Origin: Oxalobacter aliiformigenes
GTDB taxonomy: Bacteria; Pseudomonadota; Gammaproteobacteria; Burkholderiales; Burkholderiaceae_D
Direction: 5' to 3'
DNA: 64,000 nt
NCBI RefSeq assembly: GCF_027116575.1
Contig: NZ_CP098252.1
Span: forward strand, 1,364,001-1,428,000
Numbering within the stretch: the first letter of the stretch is position 1; each line of letters opens with the position of its first letter. Positions 8,763 to 17,480 of this stretch are shown here, in pieces. The translations under genes and the position numbers were made by a program. Below the pieces are notes generated by a model that was not told where the DNA came from, made no database searches, and saw only the letters and a list, made by a program, of their open reading frames with translations.

Positions 8763-9308
8763 TCAGCAGGCATCTTTTTGGAAAAACGCGTTTGCATACT
8801 CGACGATGGCAGAAATGACGGGGGTTTTCCCCTGCAAGGGGTGCACCATAAAACAGCCGTCGGGAACCGGGAAGGGCGCTTTCAGCCCGATCTGACCAGC
8901 GGGGAAATAACCGAAACGGGAATAATAGCCGGGATTCCCGAGTACGATGGAATAATCGTATCCCAGCCGTTTTCCACGCTCATGCCCGGCGTTGACCAGC
9001 AGGCTGCCGATCCCCCGGTTTTGCCGGACTGGAAGAACGGACAACGGTGCCAGCGCCAGCTGCACCGTATCGCCCGCCCTGACTTCGGTAAAAAGAATAT
9101 GTCCCGCGATCTGGCCGTCCACTTCGGCGACCAGCGACAGTTCTTCGATGACGGCACCGCTTTTTCTCAATCGCCCGACAAGATACGGTTCGTCGCCATC
9201 GGCATGTTCCGCATTCCCGAATGCTCGGCTGACGAGATCAAAGACCGCCCGGTAATCGGCCGGAGTTTCCTGACGGATAACGATCTGTTCTGTCGACGGT
9301 TGTTTCAT
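8763..9308 (-). CDS. GNAT-family N-acetyltransferase
   Basis: A 181-residue acetyl-CoA-dependent acetyltransferase. The acetyl-CoA loop appears as LPVRQNRGIGSLLVNAG (Q/R-x-x-G-x-G/A motif), preceded by the beta-strand IAGHILFTEV and followed by YSRFGYFPAGQIGLKAPF. This matches the YhbS-like group of small GNAT enzymes, whose substrates are mostly unknown. I chose the Met at 9308 (MKQPSTEQIVIRQETPADY); the frame extends 40 codons upstream without family similarity. The gene converges with the EamA exporter and is divergent from the methyltransferase gene at 9449. The acceptor cannot be deduced. Confidence 0.85.
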   Translation of the reverse strand: MKQPSTEQIVIRQETPADYRAVFDLVSRAFGNAEHADGDEPYLVGRLRKSGAVIEELSLVAEVDGQIAGHILFTEVRAGDTVQLALAPLSVLPVRQNRGIGSLLVNAGHERGKRLGYDYSIVLGNPGYYSRFGYFPAGQIGLKAPFPVPDGCFMVHPLQGKTPVISAIVEYANAFFQKDAC

Positions 9309-9448
9309 TCGTCCAGTATGGCACAGTCCGCACGTTTCACCAATCACCGGTGATATCCGGCATCTGCAATCATGCCCTGTGCGAGACGATTGGAACCGGA
9401 CGGAAAAAACGGTACAGTATCCGGACAATATCAGAGAGGAAACGCATC

Positions 9449-9922
9449 ATGCTTTGCTACCGGACTGTCCCGTTCGCCATCGGAAAACTGACCATCATGG
9501 AAAAAAACGGAAAAATTGTCCGCATCAAGCTGAACAGGCCGCCGGAACCCGCCATCCATGCCGTCGAAAAGGAAACATCCCTGATCGCCGAGGCCGTTTC
9601 CCAGCTTTCCGCCTATTTCGAAGGCAGGTTGAAAACATTCGATCTGCCGCTGGACATGTCCGGAACGCCTTTCCGGATGAAAACCTGGGAAGCGCTGAAA
9701 ACGATCCCGTACGGTGAAACGCGCAGTTATGGCGACATCGCCCGCCAGATCGGCCAGCCGAAAGCCTGCCGCGCCGTCGGCATGGCCAACCACAACAATC
9801 CCGTCGCTATCGTCGTCCCCTGTCACCGGGTCATCGGATCGGATGGATCACTGACCGGTTACGGCGGTGGCCTGCCAATCAAACGGCAACTGCTCGATCT
9901 GGAAAAACGGTATTCTTCCTGA
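9449..9922 (+). CDS. ogt: Methylated-DNA--protein-cysteine S-methyltransferase
   Basis: A suicide DNA-repair enzyme that removes methyl or alkyl groups from O6-guanine onto its own cysteine. At 157 residues it has the standard small Ogt layout: a short N-terminal alpha/beta part, then the DNA-binding helix region (PYGETRSYGDIARQIG), RAVG, and the active-site PCHRVIG followed by SLTGYGGGLPIKRQLLDLE. The Met at 9449 has AGAGAGGAAA upstream; the frame starts earlier, at 9350, without homology. The key residues are intact, unlike the decayed copy at about 44.6-45.1 kb, so this is the working enzyme of the window. It is monocistronic and divergent from the GNAT gene. Confidence 0.93.
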   Translation: MLCYRTVPFAIGKLTIMEKNGKIVRIKLNRPPEPAIHAVEKETSLIAEAVSQLSAYFEGRLKTFDLPLDMSGTPFRMKTWEALKTIPYGETRSYGDIARQIGQPKACRAVGMANHNNPVAIVVPCHRVIGSDGSLTGYGGGLPIKRQLLDLEKRYSS

Positions 9923-10056
9923 CGCGAAAAACCGGACCTGTCGCCACACATGACCGCAAACCTATCCGGTCGCCTTCCGGCAGGATCATGAAAAACGGAA
10001 TGTTTCTTCCGAAGCCCTGTCACTTTCTTTTTGTTCGCCTTTTCGCTTACGGTTTT

Positions 10057-10119
10057 TTGTCATGACAATAACTCATGTTTTTCAAAAATATAAAACATTC
10101 ATTTTATGTAGAACATGAG
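10057..10119 (+). promoter_or_regulatory. Regulatory region of the mdc operon with three inverted repeats
   Basis: Between ogt and mdcA lie a perfect 12-base palindrome TTGTCATGACAA (10057-10068), the pair CTCATGTT (10072-10079)/AACATGAG (10112-10119), and ATAAAA-CATTCA-TTTTAT (10090-10107). Their nesting in a short AT-rich stretch about 150 bases before mdcA suggests binding sites for MdcR or another regulator. The region was read by eye; no transcription start is known. Confidence 0.4.
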
Positions 10120-10270
10120 ATGAAACCTCATGCTGTTTCGGCATGATTTTCTTTTTTCTACATCCAATCATTACTTTCAGGCTAATGAACAAAACATGTT
10201 CTTGATTGATTGGATACCCGGCGGCATCTATGCTGGCATCATCGAATCGTCAAACGAAAGGAGACATTCC

Positions 10271-11926
10271 ATGATGCAGCAAACCGTTTCGCCGGGAAAA
10301 TGGGACACCCGGCGACAGGAAAAAAGAAACCGGATCAGCCGGACAAAACTGGCCGGCAAAGTCCTTCCGTCCGGCGATCTTCCCGCCATGCTGGAAAAAC
10401 TGATCGCACCGGGCGACAGGGTCGTTCTGGAAGGAAACAACCAGAAACAGGCTGATTTTCTGGCCCGTATGCTGGCACAGACCGATCCCGGCAAACTGCA
10501 CGATCTGCACATGATCATGCCGAGCGTCAGCCTGCCCGAACATCTTGACCTGTTCGAAAAGGGTATTGCCCGGAAAATCGATTTTTCCTATTCGGGCGCC
10601 CAGAGCCTGCGCATGTCGCAGCTGCTGGAAGACGGTCTGCTGGAAGTCGGTGCCATCCATACCTACATCGAACTGTATTCGCGACTCTTCGTCGATCTGA
10701 TTCCGAATGTAGCCCTGATCGCCGCCTACAAGGCCGACAGAAACGGCAATCTTTACACAGGCCCTGGCACGGAAGATACCCCGGCCATCGTGGAAGCGGC
10801 TGCCTTCAGGAACGGTATCGTCATCGCCCAGGTCAATGAACTGGTCGACAGTGAAGCCGATCTGCCACGGGTCGATATCCCCGGTTCATGGGTCGATTTC
10901 GTGGTCGTGGCGGACAAGCCTTTCTTTATCGAGCCGTTGTTCACCCGTGACCCGCGCCTGATCAGGCCAGTGCATATCCTGATGGCCATGATGGCGATCA
11001 AGGGCATTTACGCGAAGCATCAGGTCCAGTCCCTGAATCACGGCATCGGATTCAATACCGCCGCCATCGAACTGCTGTTGCCGACATATGGCGAACGGCT
11101 CGGCCTGAAAGGGAAAATCTGCAAACACTGGACACTGAATCCGCACCCGACGCTGATTCCGGCCATCGAATCCGGCTGGGTCGAAACCGTCCATTGTTTC
11201 GGCGGAGAATTGGGCATGGAAGACTATATCGCCGCCCGGCCCGATATTTTTTTCACCGGCACAGACGGTTCCATGCGCTCGAACCGGGCTTTCTGCCAGA
11301 TGGCCGGACAGTATGCCGTGGACATGTTCATCGGTTCCACCCTGCAAGTCGATGGCGCCGCCAATTCATCGACTGTCACGAAAGGCCGTGTTTCCGGTTT
11401 CGGCGGCGCACCGAACATGGGACATGACCCGCACGGACGCCGTCATGCCACGCCTGCATGGCTGGACATGATGGAAGGAAACGATCCGCTGGAACGCGGC
11501 AGAAAACTGGTCGTGCAGATGGTCGAAACATACCAGTCCGGCGCCAGCCCGACATTCGTCGAGAGTCTGGATGCCGTCGAGGTCGCAAAAGAATCCGGCA
11601 TGCCGCTGGCGCCGGTCATGATTTACGGCGACGATGTGACGCATGTCCTGACGGAAGAGGGAATCGCCTATCTTTACCGTGCGAAATCGCTTGAGGAACG
11701 CAAGGCAATGGTGGCTGCCGTGGCGGGTATCACCGAAATCGGCATGACAGCCGATCCCGAAACGGTCAGACGGCTGCGAAGGGAAAACAAGATCGCTTTC
11801 CCGGAGGATCTCGGCATCGCCCGTACCGAAGCCAGACGTTCGCTGCTGGCAGCCGGCAGTATCGCCGAACTGGTCGAATGGTCGGGCGGTCTGTATAACC
11901 CGCCATCCCGTTTCAGGAGCTGGTAA
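10271..11926 (+). CDS. mdcA: Malonate decarboxylase alpha subunit (acetyl-ACP:malonate ACP transferase)
   Basis: The alpha subunit swaps acetyl for malonyl on the acyl-carrier subunit MdcC, starting each turnover of cytoplasmic malonate decarboxylation. The 551-residue length and sequence fit the family. It is related to citrate lyase alpha-type CoA transferases and has the expected SLNHGIGFNTAAIELLLPTYG and GAPNMGHDPHGRRHATPAW stretches. I chose the Met at 10271, preceded by AAAGGAG; the upstream frame back to 10130 lies in the regulatory region and lacks similarity. Its TAA overlaps the ATG of mdcB (taATG). It is the first gene of a seven-gene operon. Confidence 0.96.
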   Translation: MMQQTVSPGKWDTRRQEKRNRISRTKLAGKVLPSGDLPAMLEKLIAPGDRVVLEGNNQKQADFLARMLAQTDPGKLHDLHMIMPSVSLPEHLDLFEKGIARKIDFSYSGAQSLRMSQLLEDGLLEVGAIHTYIELYSRLFVDLIPNVALIAAYKADRNGNLYTGPGTEDTPAIVEAAAFRNGIVIAQVNELVDSEADLPRVDIPGSWVDFVVVADKPFFIEPLFTRDPRLIRPVHILMAMMAIKGIYAKHQVQSLNHGIGFNTAAIELLLPTYGERLGLKGKICKHWTLNPHPTLIPAIESGWVETVHCFGGELGMEDYIAARPDIFFTGTDGSMRSNRAFCQMAGQYAVDMFIGSTLQVDGAANSSTVTKGRVSGFGGAPNMGHDPHGRRHATPAWLDMMEGNDPLERGRKLVVQMVETYQSGASPTFVESLDAVEVAKESGMPLAPVMIYGDDVTHVLTEEGIAYLYRAKSLEERKAMVAAVAGITEIGMTADPETVRRLRRENKIAFPEDLGIARTEARRSLLAAGSIAELVEWSGGLYNPPSRFRSW

Positions 11927-12780
11927 TGGATACCTTGACCCTGTCAAACGATACCCGTGCCGAAACCGTCGCCCGGCGGCTGGCCGGTCATGCCGTAAAT
12001 GCCCTGATCGGGGAAGCACGGCTGTCCCCGAAGCCCGGACTGGTCGATGCACGCGGCAGCGGCTCGCACGACGACATGGATCTGCCCATGCTCGAGGCTT
12101 CCGCAAAAAGCCTGCAAACGGCATTTCTCTCTATGGCACTGGCCGGATGGTCCCGCCGTCCGGACACGGCCTTGAGACGCCGGATCGGCGCCATCGGCCG
12201 GGAAGGGGAGAAAACCATGATGAAAACGACCGGAGGCATCAACACCCATCGGGGAGCTATCTGGGCACTGGGTCTTCTGGTGACGGCCGGTGCCATGCAC
12301 GATGGAATTGCCACTGCCGACGACATGACCCGGACGGCCGCCCGTCTGGCATGTCTGGACGATACCGCCTGTCCTCCGGCGTTTTCCAAAGGACGCTACG
12401 TTACCGGACGGTACAAGGTTCCCGGTGCCCGGGAAGAAGCCCAAAGCGGCTTTCCGCACATCACGCAGCTGGCCTTGCCCCGGCTTGCCGAAAGCCGGCA
12501 GCAGGGTGCCAGCGAAGAAGAGGCACGTATCGATGCACTGCTGGCGATCATGACCTCGCTGTCCGACACCTGCGTGCTTTCACGGGGTGGCCCCGCTGCG
12601 CTGGATGCCATGCATGCCGGAGCGAAAGCCGTGCTGGCGGCCGGCGGCATGGGCACGGTGGAAGGGAAAAAAGCCTTCGATGCGCTGGAATACGCCATGT
12701 TGTCGGCCCGCGTTTCCCCGGGGGGAGCGGCGGATCTGCTGGCGGCATCACTGTTTCTGGACAGCGTGGCTGTCCGATAA
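11926..12780 (+). CDS. mdcB: Triphosphoribosyl-dephospho-CoA synthase
   Basis: This enzyme makes 2'-(5''-triphosphoribosyl)-3'-dephospho-CoA from ATP and dephospho-CoA, the precursor of the prosthetic group carried by MdcC; it is the counterpart of CitG. The 284-residue protein shows family sequence such as LSPKPGLVDARGSGSHDDMD near the N-terminus, TTGGINTHRGAIWALG in the middle and LSDTCVLSRGGPAAL further on. The His and acidic residues in these blocks are the usual conserved ones. Its ATG overlaps the mdcA stop, with AGGAG eight bases before, and mdcC follows after 12 bases, so translation is likely coupled. Confidence 0.95.
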   Translation: MDTLTLSNDTRAETVARRLAGHAVNALIGEARLSPKPGLVDARGSGSHDDMDLPMLEASAKSLQTAFLSMALAGWSRRPDTALRRRIGAIGREGEKTMMKTTGGINTHRGAIWALGLLVTAGAMHDGIATADDMTRTAARLACLDDTACPPAFSKGRYVTGRYKVPGAREEAQSGFPHITQLALPRLAESRQQGASEEEARIDALLAIMTSLSDTCVLSRGGPAALDAMHAGAKAVLAAGGMGTVEGKKAFDALEYAMLSARVSPGGAADLLAASLFLDSVAVR

Positions 12781-12792
12781 AGGAGAAAAAAG

Positions 12793-13092
12793 ATGGAACG
12801 TATCACACTGGAATATCCCGGCTATGGAAAAGCCGGAAAAAAAGCGCTGGCCGGTGTCGTCGGTTCCGGCGACATGGAAGCCCTGTTCGAACCGGATACG
12901 GCCGGAAAACTGGCCATATCCATCACCACATCGGTTGACGGCAGCACACCCCGCTGGCAACGGCTCTTCGAACGGCTGGCCGGCGGCCGTTCCCTGCCTG
13001 CCGGCCGGCTGGTCATCCACGATTTCGGTGCGACACCCGGTGTCGCCCGGCTGAGAATCGAACAGGTTTTCGAGGAGGCTCACCATGAATGA
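12793..13092 (+). CDS. mdcC: Malonate decarboxylase acyl-carrier (delta) subunit
   Basis: The 99-residue acyl-carrier protein of malonate decarboxylase. It carries the phosphoribosyl-dephospho-CoA group, to which acetyl and malonyl are bound as thioesters. The attachment site is visible as Ser25 in VVGSGDME, the same position reported for the Klebsiella protein. AAAGGAG precedes the ATG. The last eight bases overlap the start of mdcD, consistent with coupled translation of the subunits. Confidence 0.95.
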   Translation: MERITLEYPGYGKAGKKALAGVVGSGDMEALFEPDTAGKLAISITTSVDGSTPRWQRLFERLAGGRSLPAGRLVIHDFGATPGVARLRIEQVFEEAHHE

Positions 13093-13918
13093 CACCCGTT
13101 TTATCGAACTGTCCGCCCGTGACCGGGCCAGAGGACTGCTGGACGCCGGAACCTTCCGGGAATTGCTCGGGCCGTTCGACTATGTCATGTCGCCCTGGCT
13201 CGAACCACAAGGCATCATTCCACAGGCCGATGACGGCATGGTCGTCGCCAAAGGCACTCTTTCGGGAAAACCGGCCGTCGTGATCGCTATCGAAGGAACT
13301 TTCCAGGGCGGCAGTATGGGCGAAGTGTCCGGCGCCAAAATGGCGGCTGCCCTGGAACTGGCGGTGGAAGATAACAGAAACGGCATTCCGACACAGGCCG
13401 TCCTCTGTCTTGAAACCGGCGGGGTACGCCTTCAGGAAGCCAACCTCGGACTGGCGGCCATTGCCGACATTCATGCCGCCATCGTCGATTTGCGACGCCA
13501 TGTGCCGGTCATCGGCATCATTGCCGGCACCGTCGGCTGTTTCGGTGGCATGTCGATCGCGGCAGCCCTGTGCAGCTATCTGATCGTGACACGCGAAGCA
13601 CGCCTCGGGCTGAACGGCCCACAGGTCATCGAGCAGGAAGCCGGCATCGGAGAATACGACTCGCGCGACCGTCCGTTCATCTGGAGCCTGACAGGTGGTG
13701 AAGCCCGGTTCAGAAACGGTTTTGTCGACGCGCTTGTGGACGATTCTCTCTCTGCCGTCAAGACAGCCACTATCGCCTGTATCGAAAAAGGACGTCCCGG
13801 CAGCCTGCGCTGCGAACAGATTGACGGCTATCTCTCGAAACTGAACGCTTTCGATACCCGCCAGCAGGCAGACGCCAGACTCACCGCGGAATTATTCGGA
13901 AAAGGAGATCGCTCATGA
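13085..13918 (+). CDS. mdcD: Malonate decarboxylase beta subunit
   Basis: The beta subunit, which together with MdcE forms the carboxy-lyase that removes CO2 from malonyl-S-ACP to regenerate acetyl-S-ACP. The 277-residue protein has a crotonase-like carboxyltransferase fold; glycine-rich oxyanion-hole regions are visible (FQGGSMGEVSGAKMAAALE, GTVGCFGGMSIAAAL). This is the biotin-independent type: no biotin-carrier or sodium-pump gene (madB/madF type) is present nearby. It starts inside the end of mdcC and its TGA overlaps the mdcE ATG (ATGA), so subunit synthesis is tightly coupled. Confidence 0.95.
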   Translation: MNDTRFIELSARDRARGLLDAGTFRELLGPFDYVMSPWLEPQGIIPQADDGMVVAKGTLSGKPAVVIAIEGTFQGGSMGEVSGAKMAAALELAVEDNRNGIPTQAVLCLETGGVRLQEANLGLAAIADIHAAIVDLRRHVPVIGIIAGTVGCFGGMSIAAALCSYLIVTREARLGLNGPQVIEQEAGIGEYDSRDRPFIWSLTGGEARFRNGFVDALVDDSLSAVKTATIACIEKGRPGSLRCEQIDGYLSKLNAFDTRQQADARLTAELFGKGDRS

Positions 13919-14739
13919 ATACCCCCGACAAAACAAACGGCGCCAGTCGTGGCGACATCTGGTTTGACCTGCTCGCTGGCGATTTTGTACAACGGGCAGG
14001 GCAATGCCCTTCCGTGAGAGTCGCCGACGGCACATTGCACGGTGAGCCGGTCCGTGCCATTGCCGTCGTTCCCGATCCCGGAAACCATTACCCCCGTGCC
14101 GTCCGGGGCGAGGTCGGGCTTCTGGAAGGCTGGACTCTCGGAAAGACAGTCGCCGAAGCTGTCGAACAGGACCGGGGAAAATCCGTGAAGCGGACCATTC
14201 TCGCCATCATCGACGTTCCCAGCCAGGCATATGGCCGAAGGGAAGAAGCATTCGGCATCCATCTGGCACTGGCCGCCGCAGCGGGAGCCTATGCCACGGC
14301 GCGGCTGGCAGGGCACCCCGTTATCGGGCTGATCGTGGGCAAGGCCATGTCCGGCGCCTTTCTGGCACACGGGTATCAGGCCAACCGGCTGATCGCCATC
14401 AACGACAGGGGTGTCATGATTCATGCCATGGGCAAGGCGTCCGCGGCCCGGATCACCCTGCGGACGGTCGAGGCACTGGAAAAACTGGCTTCCGCCATCC
14501 CGCCGATGGCTTATGACATCGCCAACTACAAAACACTCGGTCTGCTGGAAGAGCTGATCGACGTCGCCGATCCTGTGCATCCGACTGCCGTGGAAGTGGA
14601 GAATGCCAGAAATGCGGTACTTCGGGCGATCGAAAGCACCCGCGCCGGCGGTGTGACCCTGTCCAACCGTCTGGGTTCGCCCAACCGCGCCAGTACATCG
14701 CTTGTGCGCGAACGGATGCGCGAACAGTGGCGGGAATGA
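13915..14739 (+). CDS. mdcE: Malonate decarboxylase gamma subunit
   Basis: The 274-residue partner of MdcD in the malonyl-S-ACP decarboxylase. It has the carboxyltransferase-like fold with the family blocks RAVRGEVGLLEGWTLGK, DVPSQAYGRREEAFGIH and IVGKAMSGAFLAHGYQANR; the glycine-rich GKAMSGAF forms an oxyanion turn. It overlaps mdcD by four bases and is followed four bases later by mdcG. A GGAG precedes the ATG inside mdcD. Nothing is missing compared with characterised relatives. Confidence 0.95.
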   Translation: MNTPDKTNGASRGDIWFDLLAGDFVQRAGQCPSVRVADGTLHGEPVRAIAVVPDPGNHYPRAVRGEVGLLEGWTLGKTVAEAVEQDRGKSVKRTILAIIDVPSQAYGRREEAFGIHLALAAAAGAYATARLAGHPVIGLIVGKAMSGAFLAHGYQANRLIAINDRGVMIHAMGKASAARITLRTVEALEKLASAIPPMAYDIANYKTLGLLEELIDVADPVHPTAVEVENARNAVLRAIESTRAGGVTLSNRLGSPNRASTSLVRERMREQWRE

Positions 14740-14743
14740 CACC

Positions 14744-15445
14744 ATGAAATCCGCCGTCATGCCATCGTCAGGACCAACAGGCAGACTGCTCTGCCGGCCT
14801 CACGATCTGCTGTGGATTGCCGGCAGGGAAGCATTCGTTTCCCGGAAACCGTTGCCGTCATGGGTCGATTCACGGTGGCATGACGACATGCCGGTCGTCG
14901 TCAGACGCGACGACCGGAAAAGCGGCCTGATCCCGATCGGCATCCGCGGTAAAACACGGGCCGAACGGGCAGCGGCATGGATTTCCCCGGAATCGGTCCG
15001 AAAGATCGTTTCTCCCGAATCCCTGGTATCGGATACCGGCAAGCTGGCCACGTCTCCCTTTGCGAATACCCGGCCGGTTCAGGCACTCCTGCATCTGGCG
15101 AAGTGGATGGAAACATGGCATTGGGGAGTCACCGGCAGTTGTGGGTATGCCCTGGCAACCGGCACCCCGGTCATGCACGACGACAGCGATCTCGATCTGC
15201 TCATCCGCTGTCCGGAACCGGTCAACCCTGCGATTTTTGAGGAACTGGCCGGAAAACTGGCTGCGCTGTCATGCAGGACGGACATCCAGATCGAGACGCC
15301 GACCGGTGCATTTGCGTTGCAAGAATGGTTGCGCCGGCGTGGGGAAGGTACCGGCTGCCGCATTCTGCTGAAAACGGATCACGGACCGATACTGACTACC
15401 GATCCCTGGCGATCAGTCCAATCTGCCAAGCGAGAAATATCATGA
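14744..15445 (+). CDS. mdcG: Phosphoribosyl-dephospho-CoA transferase
   Basis: This enzyme attaches the 2'-(5''-phosphoribosyl)-3'-dephospho-CoA group to Ser25 of MdcC, releasing pyrophosphate. At 233 residues it is of normal length. The nucleotidyltransferase metal site is visible as GSCGYALATG followed by HDDSDLDLLIR, with the DxD pair. I chose the Met at 14744, just after the mdcE stop, rather than the frame start at 14702. The gene ends at 15445 and overlaps the mdcH ATG by four bases. Confidence 0.94.
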   Translation: MKSAVMPSSGPTGRLLCRPHDLLWIAGREAFVSRKPLPSWVDSRWHDDMPVVVRRDDRKSGLIPIGIRGKTRAERAAAWISPESVRKIVSPESLVSDTGKLATSPFANTRPVQALLHLAKWMETWHWGVTGSCGYALATGTPVMHDDSDLDLLIRCPEPVNPAIFEELAGKLAALSCRTDIQIETPTGAFALQEWLRRRGEGTGCRILLKTDHGPILTTDPWRSVQSAKREIS

Positions 15446-16374
15446 ACAGAATTCTTTTCACATTTCCCGGACAGGGAGCGCAGATTCCCGGCATGCTGCA
15501 TGAACTCGACCGGGTCATTTCCTGCAAGCACTGGTTCGACAGGGCAGGTGACGTCCTCGGCGAGAATGTCCTGACGCTGGACACCGCCGAAGCACTCGGG
15601 CGGACGCGTGCCGTCCAGCTCTGCATTCTGATCGCGGGAGTGGCCTGCGCCGACTGGCTGATCCGCGAGAAAAGCATGCCGGACTTCGTTTCCGGACTGT
15701 CGATCGGCGCTTTTCCCGCAGCGGTGACCTCCGGTGCGCTTGCCTTCGACGATGCCCTCAGGCTGGTTTCCCTGCGTGGGGAATTGATGGAAAATGCTTG
15801 TCCTGCAGGATATGGCCTTTCCGCCATCGGCGGCCTGCCCGAACGGTCCGTCAGGGAACTGGTTGAAGCCGTCCATTCACCCGAACATCCCGTTTTCGTC
15901 GCCAACCTCAACGCCGCCGACCAGTTCGTGATCGCCGGTTCGGATGAGGCCATGAGGCGGGTACTGGAACTGGCGCGTGAAAAAGGCGCGACCGGAACCG
16001 ACCGGCTGGCCGTCGCCGTCCCTTCCCATTGTCCGTTGCTGGGTGAAGCGTCCCGGATACTGGCCGGAGCATTTCGCGACATCCGCCTCAGGCGGCCGTC
16101 CATCGCCTACCTGAGCGGCAGTACCGGCCGGGTACTCTGGCAACCCGAACGCATCGCCGACGATCTGGCCTTCAATATGGCACGTCCCCTTCACTGGGCC
16201 GACGCCATGACGGCGGCCTATGAAAGAGGCGTTCGGCTGGCGGTTGAAATGCCGCCCGGATCGGTTCTGACAGGACTCGCGAAACGGATCATGGAACAGG
16301 GCGAAGCCATCGCCTGCCAGCAACAACCGTTGCAAACCGTTCTGGAACTGGTGAGGCGGCTGAAAACAGGCTGA
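15442..16374 (+). CDS. mdcH: Malonyl-CoA:ACP transacylase of malonate decarboxylase
   Basis: MdcH loads malonyl from malonyl-CoA onto the prosthetic group, priming the enzyme for the acetyl/malonyl exchange cycle. It is a 310-residue FabD-like acyltransferase with the N-terminal FPGQGAQ, the nucleophile motif GLSIGAFPA (G-x-S-x-G), an Asn-rich VANLNAADQFVIAG block and the catalytic His in PSHCPLL. The Met at 15442 overlaps the mdcG stop (ATGA). The frame is open back to 15271, within mdcG, without homology. It is the last gene of the operon; mdcR converges on it from 17 bases away. Confidence 0.95.
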   Translation: MNRILFTFPGQGAQIPGMLHELDRVISCKHWFDRAGDVLGENVLTLDTAEALGRTRAVQLCILIAGVACADWLIREKSMPDFVSGLSIGAFPAAVTSGALAFDDALRLVSLRGELMENACPAGYGLSAIGGLPERSVRELVEAVHSPEHPVFVANLNAADQFVIAGSDEAMRRVLELAREKGATGTDRLAVAVPSHCPLLGEASRILAGAFRDIRLRRPSIAYLSGSTGRVLWQPERIADDLAFNMARPLHWADAMTAAYERGVRLAVEMPPGSVLTGLAKRIMEQGEAIACQQQPLQTVLELVRRLKTG

Positions 16375-16385
16375 CCAGAAGCGCC

Positions 16386-16413
16386 GGCCCGTCAGCCGGT
16401 GGAATGACGGGCC
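16386..16413. terminator. Hairpin between mdcH and mdcR
   Basis: GGCCCGTCA (16386-16394) pairs with TGACGGGCC (16405-16413) around a 10-base loop. It overlaps the last codons of mdcR and lies just after mdcH, so it could serve both converging transcripts. No T run follows on either strand, which lowers confidence. Confidence 0.35.
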
Positions 16414-17309
16414 ATCATGCGCGCCTCTGCCACGAGTGCAAGAATATCCGGATCCCGTTCACGGCTTTTCGGGAAAACCAGCGCAACCGTCTGTTTCTTC
16501 CGGTATTTTTCCGCCAGCCCCACCAGACGCACCGAACTGTCGAATACCTTTCCGATACGGCGCGGAACCAGCGACAGGCCGACCCCGGCCTGCACCATGT
16601 TCATCAGGGAAAAAATATCGTTCAGGCGGGTCACGACGACCGGTTCAAACCCGGCTTCCGCAAACGCGTCGCTGAAACATTGCGCCGTCGCGAAACCGTC
16701 GTTCATGGTCACGAATTTTTCTTCCTTCAGATCCGCCAGTTCCACGGGTTCCGCCAGCGGAACCGAAGACGAGAGCGGGACAGCCAGATAAAATGTATCC
16801 TCGAACAACGGCAGCGTTTCCAGACCGGCCAGCTCTACCTTCTTTCCGGGCAGTGATACCAGAATGGCGTCGAGTTGTCCTTCATTGAGTTGCGCCAGCA
16901 GTTCGCGGCTCGAGTTCATCGACAGGTCGATTTCCATTTCCGGACGTCTGCGCTTCAATCCCATGATCAATCGCGGCACCAGTTCCGTCGTCAGGGAATA
17001 AAGACATCCCAGTTTCATCCGGCCACGGCCATAACCCGCCGCCTCACGCGTCGCGTCGATTGCCCGGCGAATCACCAGAACCATCTCTTTGGCATAATGC
17101 GCCAGCGTCCGTGCAGCGGGCAGGGGACGCAGATTGCGCCCATCCTGCACGAAAAGAGGGCATCTCAGCACATCTTCGAGCGAATGAAGGGCACGGTGGA
17201 CACTCACCCCGCTGATGCCGAGCATTTCAGCCGTCCGGGCGATATTCCGTTTTTCCATGAAAGCCAGAAAAATTTCCAGCTTGCGGATTGTCAGTTCACT
17301 ATCGATCAT
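16392..17309 (-). CDS. mdcR: LysR-family regulator of the malonate operon
   Basis: A 305-residue LysR-type regulator: N-terminal winged helix-turn-helix (residues about 5-65, with ARTAEMLGISGVSVHRALHSLE) and a periplasmic-binding-protein-like effector domain (about 90-295). Position directly after mdcH and opposite orientation match the mdcR of other malonate clusters, where it activates mdc transcription in response to malonate or a derivative; that function is inferred from the family. Its promoter lies on the far side of the operon from mdcA, so it would act on the mdcA upstream region in trans. It diverges from the amidotransferase gene at 17481. Confidence 0.88.
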   Translation of the reverse strand: MIDSELTIRKLEIFLAFMEKRNIARTAEMLGISGVSVHRALHSLEDVLRCPLFVQDGRNLRPLPAARTLAHYAKEMVLVIRRAIDATREAAGYGRGRMKLGCLYSLTTELVPRLIMGLKRRRPEMEIDLSMNSSRELLAQLNEGQLDAILVSLPGKKVELAGLETLPLFEDTFYLAVPLSSSVPLAEPVELADLKEEKFVTMNDGFATAQCFSDAFAEAGFEPVVVTRLNDIFSLMNMVQAGVGLSLVPRRIGKVFDSSVRLVGLAEKYRKKQTVALVFPKSRERDPDILALVAEARMMARHSTG

Positions 17310-17480
17310 ATTTCACAGAAAAATACTCAACCGCAGGCAGACAGTTCCATACCCTGTTTCGCAACGTTTTCTATTTTCGCCTTCCGGACAGGCGTTGTCC
17401 ACGTCATGCGGCAGAATTCGCTCTGGCATATTTCATGCATGCCACACTACAATATACAAAACAACGAACAGGAAAGAAAA

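Noticed and set aside
8520..9353. A 277-codon plus-strand frame
   Set aside because: It is antisense to the well-supported GNAT gene at 8763-9308 and shows no domain; the GC-rich codon pattern explains the open frame.
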